From contig NZ_KQ034007.1 in NCBI RefSeq assembly GCF_000970755.1, positions 1,885,491 to 1,949,490 of the forward strand: a DNA stretch of 64,000 nucleotides, given 5' to 3'. Made by a program: the position numbers and the translations under genes. Shown here piece by piece: positions 35,781-43,208 of the stretch. Numbering within the stretch: the stretch's first letter is position 1; each line of letters opens with the position of its first letter. Below the pieces are notes generated by a model that was not told where the DNA came from, made no database searches, and saw only the letters and a program-made list of their open reading frames with translations. This DNA is from Lactobacillus kimbladii (lineage in GTDB: Bacteria > Bacillota > Bacilli > Lactobacillales > Lactobacillaceae).

Positions 35781-36620
35781 CTAGTTCAGTTTCTTTAAAT
35801 ACGTTTCATAAATTGGGCACAGATTAAACGCATATTTGCTGTAAGTCCGCGTTGCTAATGGGTCTGTAGAATCAAATTCACCACTTAAAGTTTGATATTT
35901 TGCTTGTGCCCAATTTAGCAATTGCTGTTGCAACTGGTCTAATAAATTAGGCTTAACAGCACCCATCCATCCTAAAGTCAATTCTTGAGGGGTATCCTCA
36001 AAAGAAAAGCAATAAGCCTTAATTTGTCCAGCAGCAATTAGTGCTAAGGGGGCGTGTTCAAGTTGATCAGTGAAAATGGTTTTGCTCCACTCACTAAGAG
36101 GTATCTTTGCAACCGGATTTGCTAAATGATTTTTTTGATAATCGGAGAAACTCACTTGTGCCAGCTTATTCATCATTACAGAATCTTTTTTTATTTCGTG
36201 TAGAGTGATCAACTGTAAATCAGTATCTATCAGAATATTTTTCAGTACCCTTTTCAAGGGCATCTGGGGTTCTACAGTAGTTCTGATTAATTTAAAACCA
36301 TTTTTTTGACCAATGGCATTAAAGAGTAATTGCGGTGCATAATCATAAGTAATTAATGCGTTTTGGTGATTCTTTTGGGCTTTTGCCTTTAAATCTGTCA
36401 ATATTTGCTCATAAACCTGCATTTGTTCACCGCTGGTTAATTTAGGTGCAAGATAGCCCGCAAAATTTAAGGAATAAGGGTGAAAAGCATTTTGCCAACA
36501 GGTCATTAACCCGACTGGCTTATTTTCGAGATAATAGGCTTGTGTATGTTGAGGAAATTGTTCTACAGCTTCCTTAATTTTTCTATCTGGACTTACATTG
36601 GCTAATAATGAGCCATACAT
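35781..36620 (-). CDS. GNAT acetyltransferase-like protein
   Basis: 279 residues. The overall pattern (an N-terminal half with YLENKPVGLMTCW and a C-terminal half with ALIAAGQIKAYCFSFED, each strand-turn-strand) suggests a tandem GNAT fold, but the acetyl-CoA loop (Q/R-x-x-G-x-G/A) is not evident. It may be a degenerate or structural GNAT. Start has AAGGAG upstream. It lies 22 bases after the 111-residue protein gene and may share its transcript with the LytTR/LiaF-like pair. Confidence 0.5.
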   Translation of the reverse strand: MYGSLLANVSPDRKIKEAVEQFPQHTQAYYLENKPVGLMTCWQNAFHPYSLNFAGYLAPKLTSGEQMQVYEQILTDLKAKAQKNHQNALITYDYAPQLLFNAIGQKNGFKLIRTTVEPQMPLKRVLKNILIDTDLQLITLHEIKKDSVMMNKLAQVSFSDYQKNHLANPVAKIPLSEWSKTIFTDQLEHAPLALIAAGQIKAYCFSFEDTPQELTLGWMGAVKPNLLDQLQQQLLNWAQAKYQTLSGEFDSTDPLATRTYSKYAFNLCPIYETYLKKLN

Positions 36621-36642
36621 AATTAATAATCTCCTTTATGGA

Positions 36643-36978
36643 CTATTTTTTCGCCCGTAAAATTTTGGCCTTGGCATCATTGTAGCCGTCAATGTAGCGT
36701 TCTATTTCAATTGCTTTATTCTGGGTAACACGATTAACTAAGTTAACACCTTTTTTAGGAAAATCCTTGAAAGAATGACTCTCTGCATAGTCCTTTTTGG
36801 CTTGTTCATAACCCATTTGATAATCACTGAGAGAACTCTTTTTCACAGTTGTTTTTGCTGCATTATAGGTATAATCATTGGTATCACGCCATTTTTTATA
36901 CGCTTTTTCAGCTTCTTTATAGTTTCCGGCTTCATAATTTTCTTTGACATAATCATGTAATTGTTTTAAATTAACCAT
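36643..36978 (-). CDS. Small charged protein, function unknown
   Basis: 111 residues, not recognised. Mostly helical and lysine-rich (NYKEAEKAYKKWRD, MGYEQAKKDYAESHSFKDFP), without membrane segment or signal peptide. Conserved-looking YxxGYxxAK-type motifs occur twice (DYQMGYEQAKK and RYIDGYNDAKA), suggesting an internal repeat. It starts 16 bases after the LiaF-like gene, in the same direction, which suggests shared regulation. Confidence 0.6.
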   Translation of the reverse strand: MVNLKQLHDYVKENYEAGNYKEAEKAYKKWRDTNDYTYNAAKTTVKKSSLSDYQMGYEQAKKDYAESHSFKDFPKKGVNLVNRVTQNKAIEIERYIDGYNDAKAKILRAKK

Positions 36979-36993
36979 TTTATTTTCCCCAAG

Positions 36994-37755
36994 TTAAATA
37001 TAATTAACTTCCACATCACCCATGCTGAAATGCCCAGTTAGCATTAATGTAGGACCGTCACCGGTAGATTCGTCATTAATATCTAATTCTCCCAGAGCTA
37101 GGTTTAAGTTATCACTGTTGACTTTCCATGAAGTTGGAACGTAAATTTCAATCTCACCCATAGTGCCATTAATGTCAACGGTCACTACATCGCCTGCAGC
37201 TTTAGCTTGATCAAGGTAGACTTCTACTTCACCCAAAGAAGAATTAATTGTTATACTGCGTAAATTTTGTGAATGAACGTAGCGCGAAACTGATGACAAG
37301 CGCTGATTGATTACTATATCTTCGCCATCAACTTTTCCAGTACCGCTACTGAATACGTTATTATCAATTCTTGAGCGATTATTGCTAAAGTTCTTCCATT
37401 TGCCGTCTTTTTTTTGGTTAAAATAGACTATCCTGGGAAACCAGCTTCTCTTAAAAATCAGCGTTAAGCCTAAATAAATTAATAACGCCGCCACTAAGAC
37501 CGTCCACGGTACAATTTTGGTAATATGCAAGGGTTCAGCGTAAACAATTAATAAAAAGGCAATGGAAAAAGTTGTACCAAACAAACTTTTATTAGCCACG
37601 CTTTCGATCAGTGCTGCTCCGAATATTATCGTCCAAATAATCATGCTTACTTTTAAATGAAATGAAAGCAGATGCAGCTGATTAAGGACTAAGAATACGG
37701 CAGCTGCTACTAGAGCAATGCCCCAAAATACTTCTCTAAGTTTAAATTTTTTCAT
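36994..37755 (-). CDS. LiaF-like membrane protein (cell-wall stress response type)
   Basis: 253 residues. The N-terminal half has about four short membrane segments (about 9-27, 33-50, 57-75, 81-103); the C-terminal half (about 150-253) is a beta-rich repeat domain with SLGEVEVYLDQA, TMGEIEIYVP and SMGDVEVNYI, the signature of LiaF/VraT C-terminal domains. In Bacilli LiaF proteins hold back a stress-response regulator. Its start overlaps the stop of the LytTR gene by one base (TAATG). With a LytTR protein instead of LiaRS, a simple two-gene membrane-stress circuit is plausible. Confidence 0.8.
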   Translation of the reverse strand: MKKFKLREVFWGIALVAAAVFLVLNQLHLLSFHLKVSMIIWTIIFGAALIESVANKSLFGTTFSIAFLLIVYAEPLHITKIVPWTVLVAALLIYLGLTLIFKRSWFPRIVYFNQKKDGKWKNFSNNRSRIDNNVFSSGTGKVDGEDIVINQRLSSVSRYVHSQNLRSITINSSLGEVEVYLDQAKAAGDVVTVDINGTMGEIEIYVPTSWKVNSDNLNLALGELDINDESTGDGPTLMLTGHFSMGDVEVNYI

Positions 37756-38216
37756 TATGATGACCTTCTCTCGTTTAACCTATCATTCAAATTGTGATAG
37801 TAGTGACGTGAAACATAGACAGTTTTATAAGAATCGCGAAAATTAATCTTACAGTTAGAAATCGAACGTGTTAACGCATAAATTTGATTTAAATTTAAAA
37901 TTGTTGACTTAGATACCCGCATGAACTGATTATTTAACAAATTTTCTAGTTCATAGAGTTTGTAGTCTACGGTAAAGGCATCCTTGGCAGTATGTGCAAT
38001 CACCTGTTTATCTTCTGTTTCAAAAAATAAAATCTCATTCATGCTCAAGTAATAGGACACATTATCTTTTTTGCCTTCTATCTGGTCAGGATGTTCACTG
38101 ATACCTTGCAACTGTCGGTATATCTGTTCAACTTCTGACGTTACAGCTTTAGCATGAATTGTTACACTGGTATCGTCATCTTCCATATCCGGATTCAGTT
38201 CTATTTTTATTTTCAC
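37755..38216 (-). CDS. LytTR-family DNA-binding regulator
   Basis: 153 residues from the GTG at 38216 (AGGTGA upstream); a GTG nine bases earlier is possible. The N-terminal 50 residues are a short lead, and the LytTR domain covers about 53-150 (DNVSYYLSMNEILFFETEDK, FMRVSKSTILNLNQI). There is no receiver domain, so control probably comes from its partner, the LiaF-like protein. Two 21-bp-spaced direct repeats upstream are likely binding sites. Confidence 0.88.
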   Translation of the reverse strand: MKIKIELNPDMEDDDTSVTIHAKAVTSEVEQIYRQLQGISEHPDQIEGKKDNVSYYLSMNEILFFETEDKQVIAHTAKDAFTVDYKLYELENLLNNQFMRVSKSTILNLNQIYALTRSISNCKINFRDSYKTVYVSRHYYHNLNDRLNERRSS

Positions 38217-38288
38217 GCTTCTCACCTGCCCTTCATCACTTGATGATTTAATTAAACTCTTATTTTTATGTAAAATCTAGCACTTTTG

Positions 38289-38318
38289 ACTAAGTGGTAA
38301 TTATAAGAAACTAAGTGG
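38289..38318 (-). promoter_or_regulatory. Direct repeats upstream of the LytTR gene
   Basis: CCACTTAGT occurs twice on the minus strand with a period of 21 bases, exactly two helix turns, the geometry of LytTR dimer sites. It lies about 70 bases upstream of the start codon. Confidence 0.6.
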
Positions 38319-38408
38319 CATATTTTTTTGATTCAGAAGAAGCAGAAAAATTCAAAGTTAGTTTTAATATAGTATTTTATTTAAGACAATTTTAGACTAA
38401 AACTTATC

Positions 38409-38443
38409 AAAAATACCTAAAATATGCTATTTTAGGTATTTTT
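38409..38443. promoter_or_regulatory. Perfect 16-bp inverted repeat upstream of the toxin-antitoxin pair
   Basis: AAAAATACCTAAAATA, loop TGC, TATTTTAGGTATTTTT. It could work as a terminator, but it lies between divergent genes with nothing to terminate, 42 bases from the antitoxin ATG, so an autoregulatory operator is more likely. Confidence 0.65.
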
Positions 38444-38485
38444 ATGATATTATTTATGTAATAAAATAATTTCGGGAGGCAAATT

Positions 38486-38758
38486 ATGACAACTAAGATT
38501 GTTACTAAAAGATACTCTGTTAATATAGACAAACAAATAGCGGATACTGCAGAGCTAGTTATCAGAAAAATTGGTCTTAAACCTAATGATGTGATTTCAA
38601 TGATGCTTACACAGATTGCTGACAAAGGTAAACTACCCGTAGCATTTTCAGTTGACGACTATGACCATCTAAAAGATGAAATTATTGCAGCTAGTCGTAA
38701 AATTCCTGCACAAAAGGTTGAAACCTCTAAAGAAATAGCTGACTTTTTCGCAGATTAA
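38486..38758 (+). CDS. RelB/DinJ-like antitoxin
   Basis: 90 residues. The N-terminus (SVNIDKQIADTAELVIRKIG) fits a ribbon-helix-helix DNA-binding fold and the C-terminus is acidic and helical, as in antitoxins that wrap around their toxin. GGGAGG lies upstream. It is followed at 12 bases by the toxin gene. It is expected to bind the 16-bp inverted repeat. Confidence 0.82.
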   Translation: MTTKIVTKRYSVNIDKQIADTAELVIRKIGLKPNDVISMMLTQIADKGKLPVAFSVDDYDHLKDEIIAASRKIPAQKVETSKEIADFFAD

Positions 38759-38770
38759 GGAGACCAGTTA

Positions 38771-39088
38771 ATGAATTTGGGCGATATTTTTATAACATAC
38801 CTTGAATATGAAGATGTACCAAACGGAAAAAGTCGGCCAGTTTTATACATTGAGCAGGATGCTGAATTTTATTATGTATTTAAAATTACCAGTAAATATC
38901 AAAATAAATCAAAACACATTCGCGCAAAGTATGCTAAAATTATCGATTGGCAAAAATCTGGCCTTAACAAGGAATCGTGGATAGACTGTAATAAACGTTA
39001 TCAGCTAAGAATTGATAAAACAAGACTAAAAGGTATTGGTAACTTAACGGTAACTGATTTGAATAATCTTAAGAAATTTATGTGGTAG
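38771..39088 (+). CDS. MazF/PemK-like toxin
   Basis: 105 residues. It begins MNLGDIFITYLEYEDVPNGK then SRPVLYI, which is the PemK/MazF opening (GDI and the K/SRPV strand) that forms the RNA-cutting fold, and continues with FKITSKYQNKSKH. MazF-type toxins cut mRNA at short sequences. It is paired with a RelB/DinJ-like antitoxin rather than a MazE. The catalytic Arg of MazF is probably the one in SRPV; the conserved Thr/Ser of the S-loop is less clear. Confidence 0.75.
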   Translation: MNLGDIFITYLEYEDVPNGKSRPVLYIEQDAEFYYVFKITSKYQNKSKHIRAKYAKIIDWQKSGLNKESWIDCNKRYQLRIDKTRLKGIGNLTVTDLNNLKKFMW

Positions 39089-39130
39089 AGAACAACAAGG
39101 ACAAGTATGAAAAAGGCACTGAGTTTTGAT

Positions 39131-39224
39131 GTGAACCCCAAAATTAGGACACTTTATATTAGCTATTAACTGAGGACTAACTGACGATATTCAAGCGGAG
39201 TTAGTCCTTTTAGTTTGATTTTGA
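39131..39224 (-). mobile_element. IS3-family transposase tail and end
   Basis: Read on the minus strand, KIKLKGLTPLEYRQLVLS and TAA match the last residues of IS3-type OrfB, followed by an IS end (AGTGTCCTAATTTTGGGGTT). The rest of the element is absent; it joins directly to the flavoprotein fragment. Confidence 0.7.
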
Positions 39225-39474
39225 TTCTTTTGCTTATCGGCTGTTACTCTGACAACTATTTTATCCCCCATTCCTTTAGTAGATTTGCCGATATATTGTT
39301 CAGACCCAGTTGGAAACTCTTCTTTCTTAATATCAGAAGCAAGTGGACGTGGCTTTAACGGCTTTTCATGCTTAGGAGAAGGTACATTAACTTCTGCGAT
39401 ATCGTCTTTAGGATGGGCTGCATTTTGACCGGCAATTTTACCGAAAATCAAACAGTCGCCCAAATCCGAACCAC
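39225..39474 (-). pseudogene. 250-bp duplicated fragment of the fumarate-reductase-like gene
   Basis: It matches 46552-46801 of the intact gene over exactly 250 bases, with about ten substitutions, mostly in the first half; the second half is identical. It encodes GDCLIFGKIAGQNAAHPKDD through VVRVTADKQKN but has no domain of its own. One end fuses to the IS3 transposase tail. A 90-codon frame across the joint is not expected to be a gene. Confidence 0.85.
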
Positions 39475-39565
39475 AAAAGCCATAATTCGTTTTAATACGA
39501 AATACGGCTAAAATACTATTTTTAAATGAATATTAAGCAAAATATTTAAGAAGTAAAAATTGTAC

Positions 39566-40183
39566 CTAGTTAACCCAGCTTTTTAGCTTAGCAACTGTAC
39601 CGTCATAATCAACTTTACTAAAATCAGAAACATTAAGAAAAATTGTTTTACCTAATTTAAAAGTTGAATATCCCCTTTTTTTATTGAAGCTTTCAAATTC
39701 CTGTTTTGTTTTTTGAATATCCATTTTTGTCCTGTCGGTCAAAGTATCACCTTTATGATAATGGTTCATTATGAATCCTAAAGGACGCTCAGGATCCAGA
39801 TCACGTTTTCTTTGCCTTTCATATAAAATGTCTGAATCACAGGTCAGCGTAATTGTAATTACTTGAAAATGATACTTGTTAGCTAATTTTTCTAAGGTAT
39901 CGTGCTGGCGATAGGAAAATGGGTAATCAGAAATAATTGATTGACCTTTTTGCATAAAGCTTGCGACATTTTGGTAAAACATATTATATGCTTGATTATC
40001 TAACTCTGTTTTTTCAGACGGATTATCAAAACCTTTACTTTCATAAAGCTGCTCTTTAAACAGATCTATAGAAACCTCATTAAAATAATCAGGAATGGCT
40101 TCGCATATCAGTTTTGCCAAGTAAGATTTGCCGGTGCCAGGACAGCCGGCTAAAAGCAACATCGTTTTTTTCAACGAGATCAC
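39566..40183 (-). CDS. P-loop kinase (AAA_33-like), PTS locus
   Basis: 205 residues with Walker A GCPGTGKSYLAKLI (about 13-26) close to the start and a nucleotide-kinase-like layout (an LxCD strand at about 112, RKRDLDPERP at about 123-132). The substrate is unknown; small P-loop kinases in sugar loci often phosphorylate sugars or nucleosides. It overlaps the end of the aldolase gene by 4 bases and closes the operon. Confidence 0.7.
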   Translation of the reverse strand: MISLKKTMLLLAGCPGTGKSYLAKLICEAIPDYFNEVSIDLFKEQLYESKGFDNPSEKTELDNQAYNMFYQNVASFMQKGQSIISDYPFSYRQHDTLEKLANKYHFQVITITLTCDSDILYERQRKRDLDPERPLGFIMNHYHKGDTLTDRTKMDIQKTKQEFESFNKKRGYSTFKLGKTIFLNVSDFSKVDYDGTVAKLKSWVN

Positions 40184-41022
40184 CCTTTATTCATGAATAA
40201 TTCAATTTTATGTTTAATAATGTTATGAACGCTTTCGTTACATGGAATAATGTTATTTCTCAGAGATTCATTAACTTCTGTTTTGCCAAACATCTCTTTT
40301 GCTTTCTTCGTCCATGAAACTAATAGTTCAGTACCGACATTAAACTTGCGAATACCATTTTCGGTCAGTCTATGGTAATCTTCCTCGTTAACTCCCGTTC
40401 CACCATGAATAACCATTGGCTTATCCAGTTTACTATGCAATTCTTCAATAAGTGGGAAGTTCAATTCGGTTTTAGATTGAAATTGCCCGTGATGTGTACC
40501 AACGCCGACAGCTAAGGCATCAACGTCACATTCTTGCAAGAATTTAATAGCATCTTCAGGACGAGTATAGTTTCCTTCTTTAACGGTAAAACCCTCTTCA
40601 GTTCCACCGATCGTTCCAATTTCACCCTCAACTGAGACACCGCGTTTATGGGCATATTCTACAACTCGCTTAGTTTTGGCAATGTTTTCCTTAAATGAAA
40701 GTAATGAACCGTCAAACATAACCGAACTGTATCCGGCTGCAATTGCCCTTTCAATGTCTTTAATATCACGGGCATGATCTAAGTGGAGCACAACATCTAC
40801 TGCTTCGTGTTCTGCCATGCTTTTGCAAACAGCTACAAAGTTTCTCATTCCCTCCGTATCAGCCGTACCAACAGAAGTTTGAATAATAATAGGAGCACCT
40901 TCTTCGTGCGCAGCTTCAATCATAGCCGGAACCATTTCCAAGTTATGAGCATTAAAAGCACCAACTGTGAAATCCATTTCTTCTGCTTCTTTTAGTACTT
41001 CTTTTAACGTTTTATAAGCCAT
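40180..41022 (-). CDS. Class II aldolase (FBA/tagatose-bisphosphate type)
   Basis: 280 residues. Metal and substrate motifs: LHLDHARDI (His at about 81), GEIGTIGGTEEG (about 133-144), GVGTHHGQF (about 172-180), VIHGGTGV (His at about 207) and KFNVGTELL. It cleaves a ketose-bisphosphate to dihydroxyacetone phosphate and an aldehyde. Fructose, tagatose or related bisphosphates are possible. Placed between a TPR gene and a kinase in a PTS operon, it probably handles the sugar phosphate that this PTS imports. Confidence 0.85.
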   Translation of the reverse strand: MAYKTLKEVLKEAEEMDFTVGAFNAHNLEMVPAMIEAAHEEGAPIIIQTSVGTADTEGMRNFVAVCKSMAEHEAVDVVLHLDHARDIKDIERAIAAGYSSVMFDGSLLSFKENIAKTKRVVEYAHKRGVSVEGEIGTIGGTEEGFTVKEGNYTRPEDAIKFLQECDVDALAVGVGTHHGQFQSKTELNFPLIEELHSKLDKPMVIHGGTGVNEEDYHRLTENGIRKFNVGTELLVSWTKKAKEMFGKTEVNESLRNNIIPCNESVHNIIKHKIELFMNKG

Positions 41023-41067
41023 TTTTTCTCCTTTTAATTGATAATCTCAACTATATAATCCAGAAAT

Positions 41068-41505
41068 TTATTTAGAACGCATTATTTTTTTAGATAATGC
41101 CGTCAATTCGTCACCCTTGTTGAGCCATTTTTGTATTTCATCATTATTTTTAGCATAAGCAGCTTTTTGCCGTTTACTATCATAAAGTTTAAGCAAACCA
41201 TCAAAAGCAGGACCAAAATCCTCGTTGAGTTTCAAGCTTTTTTCATAAGCATCAATAGCATCATCAACATTACCCAACTTTTGATAGTTCTGCCCTAACT
41301 GGGTTAAAATAGTGGCCTTTTGTTTATTACTTGCTACTGACTCTGAGTCATTGTCATTAAGTTGTTCAGTTAAGTCTTTGATTTGACTCTTGATTTGTTG
41401 CTTTTCATCTTCTGTTAACTGGCTACTTGTTTCATTAGTTTCTTTATCTGCAGCCGAATTATTTTCCGTTGCATTAGATTTAAAAATTTTCGACCAAAAC
41501 GACAT
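41068..41505 (-). CDS. TPR-repeat protein inside the PTS operon
   Basis: 145 residues. The N-terminal 65 residues are charged and partly disordered (Asn/Glu/Ser/Lys-rich, with QIKSQIKDLTEQLNDNDS as a coiled coil). One clear TPR (QNYQKLGNVDDAIDAYEKSL) and a second weak one follow. No catalytic motif. Such a protein-interaction module in a PTS sugar operon is unusual; it may link enzymes or regulator. Confidence 0.8.
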   Translation of the reverse strand: MSFWSKIFKSNATENNSAADKETNETSSQLTEDEKQQIKSQIKDLTEQLNDNDSESVASNKQKATILTQLGQNYQKLGNVDDAIDAYEKSLKLNEDFGPAFDGLLKLYDSKRQKAAYAKNNDEIQKWLNKGDELTALSKKIMRSK

Positions 41506-41526
41506 TATTAAACACCTCCAAAGTAA

Positions 41527-42858
41527 TTAACCAAAGGCATGAAAGGCCGGTGCAATAACCCACAGATATAATAGAGCAGCAGTGATGGTATCAACATCTG
41601 TAGCTGTAGCGTTAACAAAACCAACTGATGATAAAGCACCGACTAAAAGAGCCGGAAGCAAGGTAATAAACAAGCCGTGCGCAATACCACCAATGATGGC
41701 GCCACGTTTACCGCCAATTGCATTACCAAAGATTCCTGCAGTACCGCCCGCAAAGAAATTAGTAGTCATGCCTGGCAAGATTACTGCTAGTCCTACTAAC
41801 GGGGATAAGAACATACCAATCACCGTCCCAATAGTTGTCGTTACGAAGCCAATAATGACTGCATTTGGTGAATATGGGAATAAAACTGGACAATCAAGGG
41901 CAGGTACTGAGTTAGGAACTACTTTCATAGCAATACCACGAAAGGCAGGAACAATTTCGCCTAACATCAAACGAACCCCTGAAAGCATTACATAAACACC
42001 TACTGTAAATTCAATAGCTTGTAAAAAAGCATAAATAATGTAGTTTACGCTTCCTGCAGCTCCTCCAGCAGCTTTAATAGACCAGTAAGGACCAGCAAAA
42101 GCAGCAGTAATAATGTATAAAGGAACCATTACTACCATAATAGAAAGAGAATTATCCTGTAAAAATGACATACTCTTAGGAAGCTTAACGTGTTCCCAAG
42201 AATCTTTTCTTTCCTTAATGTTAGTTACATGTTGATCAACTTTACGGTCTCTGACTAGCCAGGCTACGCCAGCTTCAACCAGATATCCAATTGTACAAAA
42301 GTGACCAAGGGCAATTGCATTGCTGCCAGTAATTTTACGAACAATCGGTTGCGCTAATGCCGGCATTGCAATGGCAAAAATACCACCAATAATACTGCCC
42401 ATTAAGATTAACGGAAAACCTTTTAAACCGGCAAAGTGACCACCAATAACAGTCATAGTTGCCATCCATAATAAAGCTTGTCCGGTTAAAAAGACATACT
42501 TCCATTTAGTAAATCTTGCTATGATAATGTTCACAATGAAAATACCTAAAAGTGTTAAAGCAATACTATTACCTAAACCCAACTTGTTCATTGCCTGACC
42601 ATTAATGGCTTCAATACTAGGTACAATACCTTTAGTGTGAAAACCATGCTGAAAAATTACTGCAAAATAAGCTAAACTTTGTTGAATAATTGTTGAACCA
42701 GCGGACAAAACTTCAAACCCAAGCAAAGTTTTAAGCGTACCACTGATGACTGCTCCTATTTTTTTACCCTGTAATATCAATCCCAACATCGCAATTAATG
42801 AAATTAAAATTGCTGCTTGAGTAAGGATATTGTTAATTATCCATTGAATAACGACCAT
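41527..42858 (-). CDS. PTS EIIC component, UlaA/SgaT (ascorbate/galactitol) family
   Basis: 443 residues from the ATG at 42858, with AAGGAG 8 bases upstream; a GTG at 42867 is too close to that site. Ten or more membrane segments are visible, with UlaA-type glycine-rich loops (GGHFAGLKGFPLILMGSIIG, GHFCTIGYLVEAGVAWLV). In the family these proteins import L-ascorbate or polyols with phosphorylation by EIIB. No ascorbate-catabolic genes (ulaG, ulaD-F) are next to it; instead it lies with a class II aldolase, so the substrate is probably something else. Confidence 0.87.
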   Translation of the reverse strand: MVVIQWIINNILTQAAILISLIAMLGLILQGKKIGAVISGTLKTLLGFEVLSAGSTIIQQSLAYFAVIFQHGFHTKGIVPSIEAINGQAMNKLGLGNSIALTLLGIFIVNIIIARFTKWKYVFLTGQALLWMATMTVIGGHFAGLKGFPLILMGSIIGGIFAIAMPALAQPIVRKITGSNAIALGHFCTIGYLVEAGVAWLVRDRKVDQHVTNIKERKDSWEHVKLPKSMSFLQDNSLSIMVVMVPLYIITAAFAGPYWSIKAAGGAAGSVNYIIYAFLQAIEFTVGVYVMLSGVRLMLGEIVPAFRGIAMKVVPNSVPALDCPVLFPYSPNAVIIGFVTTTIGTVIGMFLSPLVGLAVILPGMTTNFFAGGTAGIFGNAIGGKRGAIIGGIAHGLFITLLPALLVGALSSVGFVNATATDVDTITAALLYLWVIAPAFHAFG

Positions 42859-42881
42859 TTCTCTCACTCCTTTTTATAAAC

Positions 42882-43187
42882 TTAACTATCTGCAATTTGT
42901 TTCACAACCGGTAAAACTTTTGCTTTAATTTCGTCTTTATCCACGATATTGTCTAAATAGACAAACTTTGTTTTAGGATCAATCTGCATATTGGCAAATT
43001 GAGATTCAAAATTGCTTGCTGAAACAATAACATCGGCATTGAGTGAAGGTGCATCTGAAATCGAATCATGATCTGAATTAACTTCGATACCTGCTTCACT
43101 AAAAACATCATCCGCTTCCATCTGACAAGCTAGACTTGAGCCCAAGCCATTTCCACAAATAAAGAAAACTGTAGGTACTTTTGCCAT
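42882..43187 (-). CDS. PTS EIIB component, SgaB/UlaB-like
   Basis: 101 residues. The phosphorylation loop is FICGNGLGSSLACQM, with the phospho-accepting Cys at residue 11. It passes phosphate from EIIA to the sugar carried by the EIIC 23 bases downstream. No free EIIA gene is nearby; the regulator upstream has an EIIA domain that may supply phosphate. Confidence 0.88.
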   Translation of the reverse strand: MAKVPTVFFICGNGLGSSLACQMEADDVFSEAGIEVNSDHDSISDAPSLNADVIVSASNFESQFANMQIDPKTKFVYLDNIVDKDEIKAKVLPVVKQIADS

Positions 43188-43208
43188 ATTTTTACGCTCC
43201 TAACTCTA

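Noticed and set aside
38409-38443. Terminator for the LytTR region
   Set aside because: Genes on both sides point away from it, so there is nothing to terminate.
39191-39463. 90-codon frame as a small gene
   Set aside because: It is a duplicated gene fragment run into IS3 sequence, without start signals.
41582-41995. 137-codon plus-strand ORF opposite the EIIC gene
   Set aside because: It is a reverse shadow of the membrane protein, with no ribosome-binding site.
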